Part shown: positions 16,724 to 25,125 of the stretch, one piece after another | How the letters are laid out: each line of letters starts with the position of its first letter | Numbering within the stretch: position 1 is the stretch's first letter | Assembly (NCBI GenBank): GCA_038206985.1 | Contig: JBBRAH010000007.1 | Coordinates: 1 to 64,000 of the forward strand | DNA length: 64,000 nucleotides | DNA from: CAXMST01 sp038206985 | GTDB taxonomy: Bacteria > Actinomycetota > Thermoleophilia > Solirubrobacterales > 70-9 | Direction: 5' to 3' | Notes under the pieces: generated by a model | The model's input: the letters and a program-made list of their open reading frames with translations, nothing else | Database searches by the model: none | Told to the model about the DNA's origin: nothing | Translations under genes and position numbers: made by a program

Positions 16724-17773
16724 TTGAAGCTGATCGGGGGTTTGACCACAGGACTGCTGGCAGTCCTCGCCGGATGCGGGCTCGCCTTCGCCGCCTCGAC
16801 CCTGCTCTTCGGGGACTCGCCCGAGGACAAGGAAGTGCCGCCCCATTGGGAGCACGGCATGAACGTGACGGCGTTCCTGCCGGATGCCTACGCCGAACCG
16901 CTTGCCAGACGCGCGCTGCTGACCGCCCGGGCCGCCGGCACCGAGCGGGTGGCCCTGGTCCCCACCTGGTACATGGATGACGCCGCCGCGACCGCGGTCC
17001 GCCGCGATCCCGAAAAGACGCCGACCGACGAGAGCCTCGTGGCTGCCGCGGGAGCGGTCCGGGATCTCGGCCTCGACGTCGTGATCAAGCCCCACGTGGA
17101 CGTGCTCGACGGCACCTTCCGGGGCGAGATCTCTCCCAGCGATCCCGAGGCCTGGTTCGCCTCCTACCGCGAGATGCTGCTCGGCTACGCCGATCTGGCC
17201 ACCGAGGTCGGGGCTTCAGATCTGATCATCGGCACCGAACTGACCAGCATGAGCCTCGACGCCGAGCCCTGGCGAAAGCTGATCGACGAGGTCCGCAGCC
17301 GTTATGACGGGCGCCTCAGCTTTGCGGCCAACTGGGTGGACGGGGCCGACTCGATCGAGTTCTGGGATGCGCTGGATTACATCGGGATCGATGCCTACAT
17401 GCCTCTGATGACACCCCGGGGGATGCCGAGCGTCGAGGAGCTCATCGATGCCTGGGGCCCGTACGTGAGCCGCATGCGCAGCCTGCACAAGGAATGGGAT
17501 CTGCCGATCATCTTCACCGAGGCCGGCTATCAGGACCGGGTCGGTGCAGCCTCGCGGGTCGGCCAGGACAGCGGCGAGATCAGCGAGCAGGCGCAGGCCG
17601 ACGCCTACGAGGCGGCGTTCGAGGCGCTGCACGAGCTGCGCTGGTTCGACGGGATCTGGTGGTGGGACTGGTCCGCCGAGGGGCCGCCCACCGAGCCGGG
17701 CACCTTCACCCCTGAGAACAAGCTGGCCCAGGGCGTGCTGATGGAGTGGCTCGGCGCGCCCAGGATGCCCTGA
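16724..17773 (+). CDS. GH113-like TIM-barrel glycoside hydrolase, membrane-anchored or secreted
   Basis: The 349-residue protein starts with a hydrophobic segment (about 4-28) that acts as signal or anchor. The rest resembles the GH113 mannanase-like TIM barrel: a candidate acid/base Glu172 in IIGTELTSM and nucleophile Glu266 in IFTEAGYQ, with DYIGIDAYMPL between and WWWDW near the end. The substrate is unknown; beta-mannan is the family precedent. The start is TTG at 16724 with AAAGGA 11 nt upstream. It is divergent from the XRE-cupin gene and convergent with the SDR gene. Confidence 0.75.
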   Translation: MKLIGGLTTGLLAVLAGCGLAFAASTLLFGDSPEDKEVPPHWEHGMNVTAFLPDAYAEPLARRALLTARAAGTERVALVPTWYMDDAAATAVRRDPEKTPTDESLVAAAGAVRDLGLDVVIKPHVDVLDGTFRGEISPSDPEAWFASYREMLLGYADLATEVGASDLIIGTELTSMSLDAEPWRKLIDEVRSRYDGRLSFAANWVDGADSIEFWDALDYIGIDAYMPLMTPRGMPSVEELIDAWGPYVSRMRSLHKEWDLPIIFTEAGYQDRVGAASRVGQDSGEISEQAQADAYEAAFEALHELRWFDGIWWWDWSAEGPPTEPGTFTPENKLAQGVLMEWLGAPRMP

Positions 17774-17822
17774 GCCCTGAGCCCGAAGTCCGCCGGGTTC
17801 GAGCCGCGCCGGGCGGCGGGCC

Positions 17823-18572
17823 TCAGTTGCTCTGGCCGGTGGGCCGGATGAGGATCTCGTTGACGTTGACGTGCGCAGGCTGGGTGACTGCGTAGCCGAT
17901 CGCCCGGGCGATGTCGGAGGCCTCGAGGACCTTGCCGACCTTCTCCTTGATCTGCTCCATGCGCTCCAGCACCATCGGGTGGGTGTTGTGGCCCTGCAGC
18001 TCCGTCTCGACGAAGCCCGGCTCGACCGCGGTGACCCGCACGTTGGCCATTGCGCACTCCTGGCGCAGCGCCTCCGAGAAGCCGGTCACGCCCCACTTCG
18101 TGAAGTTGTAGACGCCGGCGCCCATCGAGGCTGTACGCCCCGCGACTGAAGAGATGTTGACGATGTGGCCGTCGCCGGCGCTGCCCATGATCGGCAGGGC
18201 CGCGTGCGTGCAGTAAAGGAGGCCGAGCCCGTTGACCTCGAACATCCGGCGCCACTCGTCGGTGTCGGCGCCGGCCAGGGGGCCGAGCAGCATGACTCCG
18301 GCGTTGTTGACGAGGATGTGAAGGCCGCCCAACTGCTCGTTGGTGCCGTTGACGAAGGAGTTGGCCTGCTCCTCGTCTGTGATGTCGGTCTCGATCGCGA
18401 TCGCCTTGCCGCCATCGGCGTTGATCTTCTCCGCGAGGGCCTCGATCCGGTCGACTCGACGCGCCGCGAGCGCGACGCAGGCACCCTGGGCCGCGAGCTC
18501 GAGCGCGGTCGCCTCTCCGATCCCGGAGGAGGCTCCAGTGATCGCCGCGACCTTGCCGTCAAGTGCACCCAT
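17823..18572 (-). CDS. Short-chain dehydrogenase/reductase
   Basis: This classical SDR of 249 residues has TGASSGIG (cofactor motif) at 14-21, NNAG near 88, a catalytic Ser in NISSVAG and the YNFTK dyad near 155-159. AARR after the second strand suggests NADP preference. The C-terminus (VNVNEILIRPTGQ) is common in broad-substrate oxidoreductases of the YdfG type. The ATG lies 8 nt after TAGGGT, whose TAG is also the stop of the upstream cation-efflux gene. Confidence 0.88.
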   Translation of the reverse strand: MGALDGKVAAITGASSGIGEATALELAAQGACVALAARRVDRIEALAEKINADGGKAIAIETDITDEEQANSFVNGTNEQLGGLHILVNNAGVMLLGPLAGADTDEWRRMFEVNGLGLLYCTHAALPIMGSAGDGHIVNISSVAGRTASMGAGVYNFTKWGVTGFSEALRQECAMANVRVTAVEPGFVETELQGHNTHPMVLERMEQIKEKVGKVLEASDIARAIGYAVTQPAHVNVNEILIRPTGQSN

Positions 18573-18580
18573 CCCCGGGA

Positions 18581-18586
18581 ACCCTA
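18581..18586 (-). promoter_or_regulatory. -10 hexamer of the SDR gene, overlapping the upstream stop codon
   Basis: TAGGGT contains the TAG stop of the cation-efflux gene and ends 8 nt before the SDR start codon; there is no Shine-Dalgarno sequence. Confidence 0.45.
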
Positions 18587-19525
18587 CCGACCGCTTCCGT
18601 CCACGTAGATATCCGGCTCGATGTAGATCCGCTCGGCGATCGGCACCGCGGTGCGCACCCGGGCCTCGCAGTCGTTGATCGCAGCCGCGAGCTGCTCGAT
18701 GGTCAGGCTTCGATCGAACTCGACCTTGACCGCGACCAGCAGCTCCTCGGGCCCGAGGTGCTGTGTGAGGAGGTGGATCACGGCGTTGACCTGTGGTGCG
18801 GCGCCAAGCTCCGCTTCGATCGCCCGGACCCGTTCGGGGGTCGCCGCCTCGCCCAGCAGCAGGCTCTTCATCTCCACCGCGAGCACGACCGCGACGCAGA
18901 CGAGCAGGGCGCCGATCCCGAGCGTGCCGATCCCGTCCCAGACCGGGTCGCCGGTGATTTCCGCCAGGGCGACGCCGCCGAAGGCGAAGATCAGGCCGAC
19001 GATCGCGGCCGAGTCCTCGACCAGCAGCACCGGCAGCTCCGGGCTACGCGAGGTGCGGATGTAGTGGATCCAACCGCGCTTGCCGCGATGCGGGCGCGCG
19101 TGCGAGATGGCGGTCCTCAACGCGAAGCTCTCGAAGACGATCGCCAGGCCGAGGATCACGTAGGCGACGATCGGTGAGTCGATCGCCTCCGGATGCTGAA
19201 TCTTGTGGATGCCCTCGTAGACCGAGAACAGCCCGCCGACCGAGAACAGTACCGCCGCCACCATGAAGGCCCAGAAGTAGCGACTGCGGCCGAAACCGAA
19301 GGGATGCAACTGGGTAGGCGGCTTCTTCGCCGCCTTGCCGCCGTAGAAGAGCAGCCCCTGGTTGGAGGAGTCGGCGACCGAGTGGATCGACTCGGCCAGC
19401 AGCGACGAGGAGCCCGTGATCAGGAAGCCGATGAACTTCGTCACCGCGATCCCCATGTTGGCGAGGAAGGCCGCCAGAATCGCGCCCGTGCTCTCGCCGT
19501 GTCCTTCCTCGCCGTTGCCCGCCAT
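18584..19525 (-). CDS. Cation diffusion facilitator family metal transporter
   Basis: The 313-residue membrane protein has about six hydrophobic segments and the family metal site in SIHSVADSSNQ (HxxxD) of the second helix, with a second HxxxD-like position (VEDSA) in the fifth. The C-terminal 80 residues form the soluble domain. The helix signature resembles the SLC30A9/zinc-type branch. The likely role is proton-driven efflux of Zn or a similar divalent metal. The frame is open upstream, but the ATG at 19525, 9 nt after TACCGT, fits the family start. Confidence 0.87.
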   Translation of the reverse strand: MAGNGEEGHGESTGAILAAFLANMGIAVTKFIGFLITGSSSLLAESIHSVADSSNQGLLFYGGKAAKKPPTQLHPFGFGRSRYFWAFMVAAVLFSVGGLFSVYEGIHKIQHPEAIDSPIVAYVILGLAIVFESFALRTAISHARPHRGKRGWIHYIRTSRSPELPVLLVEDSAAIVGLIFAFGGVALAEITGDPVWDGIGTLGIGALLVCVAVVLAVEMKSLLLGEAATPERVRAIEAELGAAPQVNAVIHLLTQHLGPEELLVAVKVEFDRSLTIEQLAAAINDCEARVRTAVPIAERIYIEPDIYVDGSGR

Positions 19526-19534
19526 CGCCGCGCA

Positions 19535-19540
19535 ACGGTA
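19535..19540 (-). promoter_or_regulatory. -10 hexamer of the cation-efflux gene, leaderless type
   Basis: TACCGT lies 9 nt before the ATG at 19525, with no ribosome site. Confidence 0.4.
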
Positions 19541-19568
19541 TCTGCCCCCCGATTGCCCCGGGTTTTGC

Positions 19569-21200
19569 CTACGGACCCGGGGGCACGGGAGCGTGCGCGG
19601 ACTCCGCCACAACCGCCTCCGCCTCGCGCACCGCCGCACCCTCCAGTGCGTTGGAGAGCGCCCGCACATAGGCGCGGGCGGCGGCGTCGATGATGTCCGT
19701 CGAGACACCCTGCCCGCTGGCGAGCCGCTCGTGGGCATGCAGCATCACGGTGACCTCGCCGAGCGCATCGTCACCCTCAGTGACCGCGGACACCGTGAAT
19801 TGCCGTAGCTCGCAGTCGGTGTCGACCGCTGCCTGGATCGCCCCGAAGACCGAATCGATCGGGCCGTCACCGCCGGATTCCCCGACCGCCTCGTTACCCG
19901 AGGGCAGGGTGATCCCGACCCGGGCCAGCGGCGCGCGGCGCGTGCCGGCCTCGACCTCGAACCAGGCGAGCTCGTACTTCTGCCCCGCCTCGCGGATCTC
20001 GTCGGAGACGATCGCCTCCAGGTCGAGCGCCGTGACCTGCTTCTTCTTGTCGGCGATCTCCTTGAAGCGGTGGAAGGCCTGATTCAGCGCGTTGCCCTCG
20101 ACCTTGAAGCCGAGCTGCTCCAGCGCATCCTTGAGGGCGTGGCGCCCGGAGTGCTTGCCGAGCACGATCGAGTTCGACTCGAGCCCGACGTCACGGGCAT
20201 CCATGATCTCGTAGGTCGAGCGCTCCTTGAGCACGCCATCCTGGTGGATCCCGGACTCGTGCGCGAACGCGTTGCGTCCGATGATCGCCTTGTTCGGCTG
20301 CACCGCGTAGCCGGTGAAGCGGCTCACCATGCGCGAGGTCCGGGCCAGCTCGGTCGTGTTCAGCGTCGTGTCGAAACCGTGGTCGGCACGCCGGGTCCGG
20401 AGCAGCATCACGATCTCCTCCAGCGAGCAGTTGCCGGCCCTCTCCCCCAGTCCGTTGATCGCGCACTCCACCTGCCGGGCTCCCGCCAGGATCCCCGCGT
20501 AGGAGTTGGCGACGGCCAGGCCGAGGTCGTCGTGGCAGTGCACGGACATCGTCACGTCGCGCAGCTCGGGTGCCAGCTCGTAGAGACGCTCAAAGTAGCG
20601 CGTGTATTCCTCGGGCGTCGTGTATCCGACGGTGTCGGGGATGTTGATCACGCTCGCGCCCTCGGCGACAGCGATCGCACAGACCTCGGCCGTGAACTCG
20701 ATCTCGGCGCGCGTCGCGTCCATCGGCGAGAACTCGACGTTGTCGGTGAATGAGCGGGCGTGCGCTACGGCGGCCCTGGCCTGACCCTTGACGTCCTCCC
20801 GGTCGGTCTGCAGCTGATGGGTGATGTGGATGTCGGAGGTCGAGATGAACGTGTGGATCCGCGGCCTCTGCGAATCCTTCACGGCACCCCAGGCAGCCTC
20901 GATGTCCGCGGTGTGCGTCCGCGCGAGCCCGGCGATCACCGGTCCCTCCACGGTGCGGGCAATCTCCTGCACCGCTTCGAAGTCACCGGGCGAGGTGATC
21001 GGGAAGCCGGCCTCGATCACGTCAACACCGAGGCGGGCGAGCTGCGTGGCTATCTCGACCTTCTCCTGGGTGTTCAGCGAGATGCCGGGCGACTGCTCGC
21101 CATCACGCAGGGTCGTGTCGAAGATCTCGACGCGGTTGGCTTCGTCTACCTGAGGTACTGGTACCTCGTGTGTGTCTGAGGCGTTTGGATCAGCGTTCAC
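19569..21200 (-). CDS. leuA: 2-isopropylmalate synthase
   Basis: First committed step of leucine synthesis: acetyl-CoA plus 2-oxoisovalerate. The 543-residue product has FDTTLRDGEQSPG near the N-terminus, SVHCHDDLGLAVANS (metal His pair) and a C-terminal allosteric domain with the Leu-feedback region. It resembles the shorter LeuA type of E. coli or Bacillus. I chose GTG at 21200 because GGAGAAGGAG lies just upstream with 8 nt spacing; a TTG at 21224 would place the ribosome site inside the coding region. A Leu-rich leader peptide lies upstream, so transcription attenuation is likely. Confidence 0.95.
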   Translation of the reverse strand: MNADPNASDTHEVPVPQVDEANRVEIFDTTLRDGEQSPGISLNTQEKVEIATQLARLGVDVIEAGFPITSPGDFEAVQEIARTVEGPVIAGLARTHTADIEAAWGAVKDSQRPRIHTFISTSDIHITHQLQTDREDVKGQARAAVAHARSFTDNVEFSPMDATRAEIEFTAEVCAIAVAEGASVINIPDTVGYTTPEEYTRYFERLYELAPELRDVTMSVHCHDDLGLAVANSYAGILAGARQVECAINGLGERAGNCSLEEIVMLLRTRRADHGFDTTLNTTELARTSRMVSRFTGYAVQPNKAIIGRNAFAHESGIHQDGVLKERSTYEIMDARDVGLESNSIVLGKHSGRHALKDALEQLGFKVEGNALNQAFHRFKEIADKKKQVTALDLEAIVSDEIREAGQKYELAWFEVEAGTRRAPLARVGITLPSGNEAVGESGGDGPIDSVFGAIQAAVDTDCELRQFTVSAVTEGDDALGEVTVMLHAHERLASGQGVSTDIIDAAARAYVRALSNALEGAAVREAEAVVAESAHAPVPPGP

Positions 21201-21267
21201 GGCTGAATCTCCTTCTCCGTTCAAGTCGATGTTCCCTTGTCAGTTGCGGCTAACGCGCCGCCCAGCG

Positions 21268-21324
21268 CTATTCCCCCCGAGGGGGGAGGAGAAGGAGTAG
21301 CGCGGTGTGCCGGAGCAGGGTCAT
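21268..21324 (-). CDS. leuL: leuA leader peptide (leucine attenuator)
   Basis: An 18-codon ORF, MTLLRHTALLLLLPPRGE, contains seven leucines, five of them consecutive. It ends 67 nt before the leuA start. The last codons run into CCCCCC-TC-GGGGGG, a hairpin arm pair. This is the classic arrangement for leucine control by ribosome stalling on Leu codons, known for leuA in actinobacteria. The start is ATG without a clear ribosome site, and it lies 31 nt downstream of the end of the membrane-protein gene at 21355. Confidence 0.75.
   Translation of the reverse strand: MTLLRHTALLLLLPPRGE
21273..21286 (-). promoter_or_regulatory. C6/G6 inverted repeat at the end of leuL
   Basis: CCCCCCTCGGGGGG overlaps the last codons of the leader peptide. 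A ribosome stalled at the Leu run would lie just upstream and change the pairing, as expected of an attenuator. Confidence 0.5.
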
Positions 21325-21354
21325 CTGCCGGGAGAGTAGCGAACCACGGCGCTC

Positions 21355-22065
21355 TCAGCCAGAGGTTTCCTCCGCGGCGGGTGCCGGCGACCCGAAGCGG
21401 CCGCGGGCGCGGGCCAGCTTCTCGGCTCCGTAGCGGCGGGCCCAGAGCGAGTTCGGCCGGGCCAGCCGGAACGCTGAGACGATCCCGATCAAGGGGATGA
21501 AGAGCCCGGCGACCGCCATACCCGGCTTGAGCTTCGCCGCGTTGACCGCGGCCTGACTCCAGGCGAGCAGCCCGAAGAGCCCGACCACGGCCTGCGCGCC
21601 CCGCTCGACTTCGTCGGCGACCTCGATCCAGGCGCCGTAGCCGACCAGGACCAGCCCGGCGAGCGTCGCGGCGATGATCACAGCGTCGATCGACTTGCGG
21701 CCCTCCTCCTCCCAATAGACGTCGCGCAGTTCCAGCCAGAGAGCGAACTCGTCCAGGGTCAGGCCGGTGCCGAAGCCGAAGGCGCAGGCCACGATCTCGC
21801 GGCCCGGGGAGCCCGGATCCACGGCTATGCCGATATAGCCGGAGACGAGCAGGATGATGATGCCCCAGACCAGGTGGTGGACGTGGGTGCCGCCGACGGT
21901 CACGTTGCCCGGCCACCAGCTCACCTGGGCGCGGATCATGTGCGCGCTGGTGCGGATGAAGCCGAAGGTCGCGAGGAACGAAACCAGGAACAGGAAGGCC
22001 GGCTCACGCCCGGTATCGACGATTCCCTCCTGGTAGAAGCTGCCGATGCCGGCGAGGTCGATCAC
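21355..22065 (-). CDS. Conserved integral membrane protein, unknown function
   Basis: The 236-residue protein has about six hydrophobic segments. Conserved-looking polar motifs include GTHVHHLVWG (near 60-69) in the second segment and LTLDEFALWLELRDVYW (near 100-117) before the fourth. His and Asp/Glu within membrane regions could bind metal, but I do not recognise a named family. It starts with GTG, 19 nt after the qor stop, so it is probably cotranscribed with qor. leuL begins 31 nt past its stop. Confidence 0.75.
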   Translation of the reverse strand: MIDLAGIGSFYQEGIVDTGREPAFLFLVSFLATFGFIRTSAHMIRAQVSWWPGNVTVGGTHVHHLVWGIIILLVSGYIGIAVDPGSPGREIVACAFGFGTGLTLDEFALWLELRDVYWEEEGRKSIDAVIIAATLAGLVLVGYGAWIEVADEVERGAQAVVGLFGLLAWSQAAVNAAKLKPGMAVAGLFIPLIGIVSAFRLARPNSLWARRYGAEKLARARGRFGSPAPAAEETSG

Positions 22066-22084
22066 GCGCTTGCCTGCGATGGGC

Positions 22085-23116
22085 TCAGGGGACGAGCACT
22101 ACCTTGCCCACGTTCTTGCCTTCGTGGATGAAGCGATGCGCGTCGCCCGCCTGATCGAACGAGAACGAGGCGGCGACCACGGGATCGAGCGAGCCATCGT
22201 CGAGGCCGGGAGCCAGGGGCTCGATCACCCGGCGCAAGTCCCCCTCGGTCTCCCACCAGGCGAGCATGTTCAAGCCGAAGACGCCCTTGTTCTCGTTCAT
22301 CATCGTCAGGCTCTTCCACCAGGGCATCGTCGCGGTGGTCATCGATGCCAGGCCTTTGATCAGGCCCGGGATGTTGCGGCCCTGACCGCTCTGGACCTCC
22401 GAGATGCCGTAACAGATGACCTTGCCGCCGGGCCGCAGCGAGCGGTAGTCCTTGCGGAAGCTCGAGGGACCGATCGCATCCAGGGCGAGGTCGATGCCCT
22501 CACCATCGGTGATCCGCATGAGCTCGGCCGCGAAGTCCGTGCTCCGGTAGTCGATCGGGTGATCGACGCCGTAGCCGCGGATCGCATCGTGCTTGGAGGC
22601 GGAGGCCGTGCCGAAGATCTCGCAGCCGAGCTGCCTGGCGATCTGCGTCGCCGCGATTCCGACCCCGCCCGCCGCAGCATGGATCAGGACGCGCGTGCCC
22701 TCGCGGGCGCCGCCCATCAGCACCAGCGCCGCCTGAGCCGTGGTGTAGTTAACCGGCACCGCGGCGCCCTGCTCGAAGCTCAGCTTGTCGGGAAGCGGCA
22801 GCGTGTCGGCCTCGTTGACGGTGACCAGTTCGGAGTAACCGCCGAACTTGCTGCCGCCGAGGACCCGATCGCCGACCTTGAGGCCCTCCACCCCCGGACC
22901 GACCGACTCGACCTCACCGGCGACGTCGTAGCCGACCACCATCGGCGGCTTCGGCGCATCGGGATACATGCCCGTCCGGGCGAGCAGATCAGCGAAGTTG
23001 ACGCCGGCCGCCTTGACCGCGACCCGCACCTGGCCCGGGCCAACGGTGGGCTCAGGCCGCTGCTCGACCTGCAGCACCTCGGGTCCCCCATGACGTGTGA
23101 TGACGACTGCGCGCAT
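22085..23116 (-). CDS. Quinone oxidoreductase-like MDR protein (zinc-independent)
   Basis: This 343-residue medium-chain reductase has GVNFADLLARTG at the substrate side and the NADPH motif AAAGGVGIAATQ near 150-161. No structural-zinc cysteine lobe is seen. The VNYTTAQAAL and MPWWKSLTMM segments resemble the VAT-1/quinone reductase branch. The substrate is unknown; reduction of quinones or enones is the family precedent. The ATG lies 8 nt after TATAGC, a leaderless pattern. Confidence 0.85.
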   Translation of the reverse strand: MRAVVITRHGGPEVLQVEQRPEPTVGPGQVRVAVKAAGVNFADLLARTGMYPDAPKPPMVVGYDVAGEVESVGPGVEGLKVGDRVLGGSKFGGYSELVTVNEADTLPLPDKLSFEQGAAVPVNYTTAQAALVLMGGAREGTRVLIHAAAGGVGIAATQIARQLGCEIFGTASASKHDAIRGYGVDHPIDYRSTDFAAELMRITDGEGIDLALDAIGPSSFRKDYRSLRPGGKVICYGISEVQSGQGRNIPGLIKGLASMTTATMPWWKSLTMMNENKGVFGLNMLAWWETEGDLRRVIEPLAPGLDDGSLDPVVAASFSFDQAGDAHRFIHEGKNVGKVVLVP

Positions 23117-23124
23117 TGGGGGAG

Positions 23125-23130
23125 GCTATA
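23125..23130 (-). promoter_or_regulatory. -10 hexamer of the quinone oxidoreductase gene, leaderless type
   Basis: TATAGC lies 8 nt before the ATG at 23116. Confidence 0.4.
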
Positions 23131-23256
23131 CCGCGCTGGGTGGGCGAGGAACCCGAGGGTTCGGGCATCGTGCCGGGTCATTCTGCAGGGAGGGAGGGGA
23201 AGCGGCGGCTGCCGGTCGTCCAGGTAGTTCCCGGGGCGCCGTTGGGCGCTGAATCG

Positions 23257-23305
23257 CACGAGACCGACATTTCCCCCCCTCCTTGGGGGAGAACGCGGTC
23301 TCGTG
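23257..23305 (-). terminator. Two-level hairpin downstream of serA
   Basis: CACGAGACCG (23257-23266) pairs exactly with CGGTCTCGTG (23296-23305), and inside it a C-run (23273-23279) faces GGGGG (23285-23289). It lies about 240 nt beyond serA and 140 nt before the qor start. It could be a terminator of the serC-serA transcript or a structured leader. Confidence 0.4.
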
Positions 23306-23544
23306 GTCCTACCACTGGACTCTGACCCGTTCTACTGCCCTATACGGTCGGCTATTCGCGGCAAAGCCCTCCAAGGATGGATCGACCACGGAACTGCGAC
23401 GGCATGGAACGACTCCGAGACGAAACCTCCGAATGGCCCCGACGGCCTGACCCTGGTCGCGGAGGCGTGGCCACCGAACCTCCCCCCTCACTGCGATACG
23501 GCGCCGGCGGAGACCACAACGGCCCCGCGCCCTGACCCCGCGCC

Positions 23545-25125
23545 CTAAATCTCGACGGCGCGGCCGGCGGTGAAGTCGTCGGCGGAGGCGATCGAGTCGA
23601 TCACGCTCTGCTGCACGGGGGCGTCGGTGGTGAGGGCCATGACCGCCTCGCGACCTGCCTCGTCCGCGCCGACCGCGGCCGAGATGATGTTGACGCCATG
23701 CTCGCCGAAGGCGCTGCCGACCCGGCCGATCATGCCCGGCTGGTCGGCGTAGCGGAAGATCGCCAGGTGATCGGCCAGCGGCAGGTAGAAGCTCTGGCCC
23801 CAGGCGCCCACCAGGTAGGGCACGTTGCGCGGGCCGACGCCGGTGCCGGCGACCTCGACGGTCTCGCCGCCCGAGTCGACGCGCACGGTGATCAGCTCGG
23901 TGAAGTCCTCGGAAGTGTTCTCGGTCTTTTCGGCGATCTCGATCCCACGTTCCTCGGCGATGCTCGGGGCGTTGACGAGCGTGACCGGCTCCTCGGTGTG
24001 GCCGGAGAACAGGCCGACGAGGGTCGCAAGGCCGAGCAGGCGGGTCTCGTGCTCGGCCAGCCGGCCGCGGACCTCGATCTCGACCCGGTCAACGGAGCCG
24101 TCGCCGAGCCCCTGGGCGAGGCGCCCGAGCTTCTCGCAGAGCGGCACGAACGGGGCCAGGGCCTCCATCGTCTCGGGCCGCACCGCGGGGATGTTGACCG
24201 CGTTGGTGACCACGCCACCGGTGAGCGCTGCGACGACCTGCTCGGCGGTAACGATCCCGGCCCGGTCCTGAGCCTCCGCGGTGGAGGCACCGAGGTGCGG
24301 CGTGACCACGACGTCGTCGCGGCCGAAGAGCGGGTGTTCGGTCGTGGGCTCGTTCGGGAAGACATCGAGGGCGGCGCCGCCGACCTTGCCCGACTCAAGG
24401 CCGCGCTCCAGGGCCTCGAGGTCGATCAGCTCCCCACGTGCGCAGTTGACGATCCGGACGCCGTCCTTCATCCGGCCGATTGCCTCATCGTCGATCCAGT
24501 CGATCGTCTCCGGGGTCTTCGGCAAGTGGATGGTGATCAGGTCGGCGCGCCCGTAGAGATCGTCGGTGCTATCGACGCCCTCGACACCGAGCTCGCGGAA
24601 GCGCTCGGCCGCGACGAACTTGTCGAAGGCGACCACGGTCATGTCGAAGGAGAGGGCGCGACGGGCGACGAGCTGGCCGATCCGGCCGAAGCCCAGGACG
24701 CCGAGGGTCTTGCCGTAGAGCTCGTTGCCGCCATAGCGGGAGCGGGCCCATTCACCGCCTACCAGGGCGGAGTGGGCCTGGGCGACGTTGCGGAAGAGAG
24801 CGAGGGAGAGCGCGAGTGTGTGCTCGGCGGCGGCGACGGAGTTCGATTCCGGTGCGTTGGCGACGATGATGCCGCGCTTGGTGGCGGCGGGCATGTCGAC
24901 GTTGTCCACACCGGTCCCGGCGCGGCCGATCGCGCGTAGGTTCTCGGCCTTGGCGATCAACTCGGGTGTCATCTTGGTCGCCGAGCGGATGATGATCGCC
25001 TCGAACTCCCCGATCCGCGCCTCGAGCTCGTCCTGGCCCCAATCGACTCCGACCTCGACGTCGAAGTGCTCGCGCAGGAGTTCGACCCCGCGCTCGGCGA
25101 TCTTCTCCTTGACCAGGACCTTCAT
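23545..25125 (-). CDS. serA: D-3-phosphoglycerate dehydrogenase
   Basis: First step of serine synthesis: oxidation of 3-phosphoglycerate. The 526-residue protein is the long type: substrate/NAD domains (about 1-310) with VLGFGRIGQLVA and HLGASTAEAQ (catalytic His), then the intervening (ASB) domain (about 315-450) and a C-terminal ACT domain (about 455-526) for serine feedback, as in Mycobacterium. Its ATG overlaps the serC stop by 4 nt (ATGA), so the two are cotranslated. Confidence 0.95.
   Translation of the reverse strand: MKVLVKEKIAERGVELLREHFDVEVGVDWGQDELEARIGEFEAIIIRSATKMTPELIAKAENLRAIGRAGTGVDNVDMPAATKRGIIVANAPESNSVAAAEHTLALSLALFRNVAQAHSALVGGEWARSRYGGNELYGKTLGVLGFGRIGQLVARRALSFDMTVVAFDKFVAAERFRELGVEGVDSTDDLYGRADLITIHLPKTPETIDWIDDEAIGRMKDGVRIVNCARGELIDLEALERGLESGKVGGAALDVFPNEPTTEHPLFGRDDVVVTPHLGASTAEAQDRAGIVTAEQVVAALTGGVVTNAVNIPAVRPETMEALAPFVPLCEKLGRLAQGLGDGSVDRVEIEVRGRLAEHETRLLGLATLVGLFSGHTEEPVTLVNAPSIAEERGIEIAEKTENTSEDFTELITVRVDSGGETVEVAGTGVGPRNVPYLVGAWGQSFYLPLADHLAIFRYADQPGMIGRVGSAFGEHGVNIISAAVGADEAGREAVMALTTDAPVQQSVIDSIASADDFTAGRAVEI

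Larger units (their letters stand above)
23117..23544. other. 428-bp gene-free spacer between serA and qor
   Basis: I find no convincing protein gene: ORFs on both strands have mixed third-position GC and no family. The spacer holds the qor -10 (23125-23130), a two-level hairpin (23257-23305) and, on the minus strand, AAGGAGG 6 nt before an ATG opening a 30-codon frame inside that hairpin. No tRNA, SRP RNA or known riboswitch was recognised. Confidence 0.5.

Noticed and set aside
17774..17822. Possible tRNA T-arm (GGTTCGAGCC)
   Set aside because: The 49-nt gap is too short and no acceptor or anticodon arm can be drawn around it.
23303..23548. Plus-strand 81-codon ORF between qor and serA
   Set aside because: Third-position GC is lower than in neighbouring genes, there is no ribosome site, and it overlaps the serA end and the hairpin.
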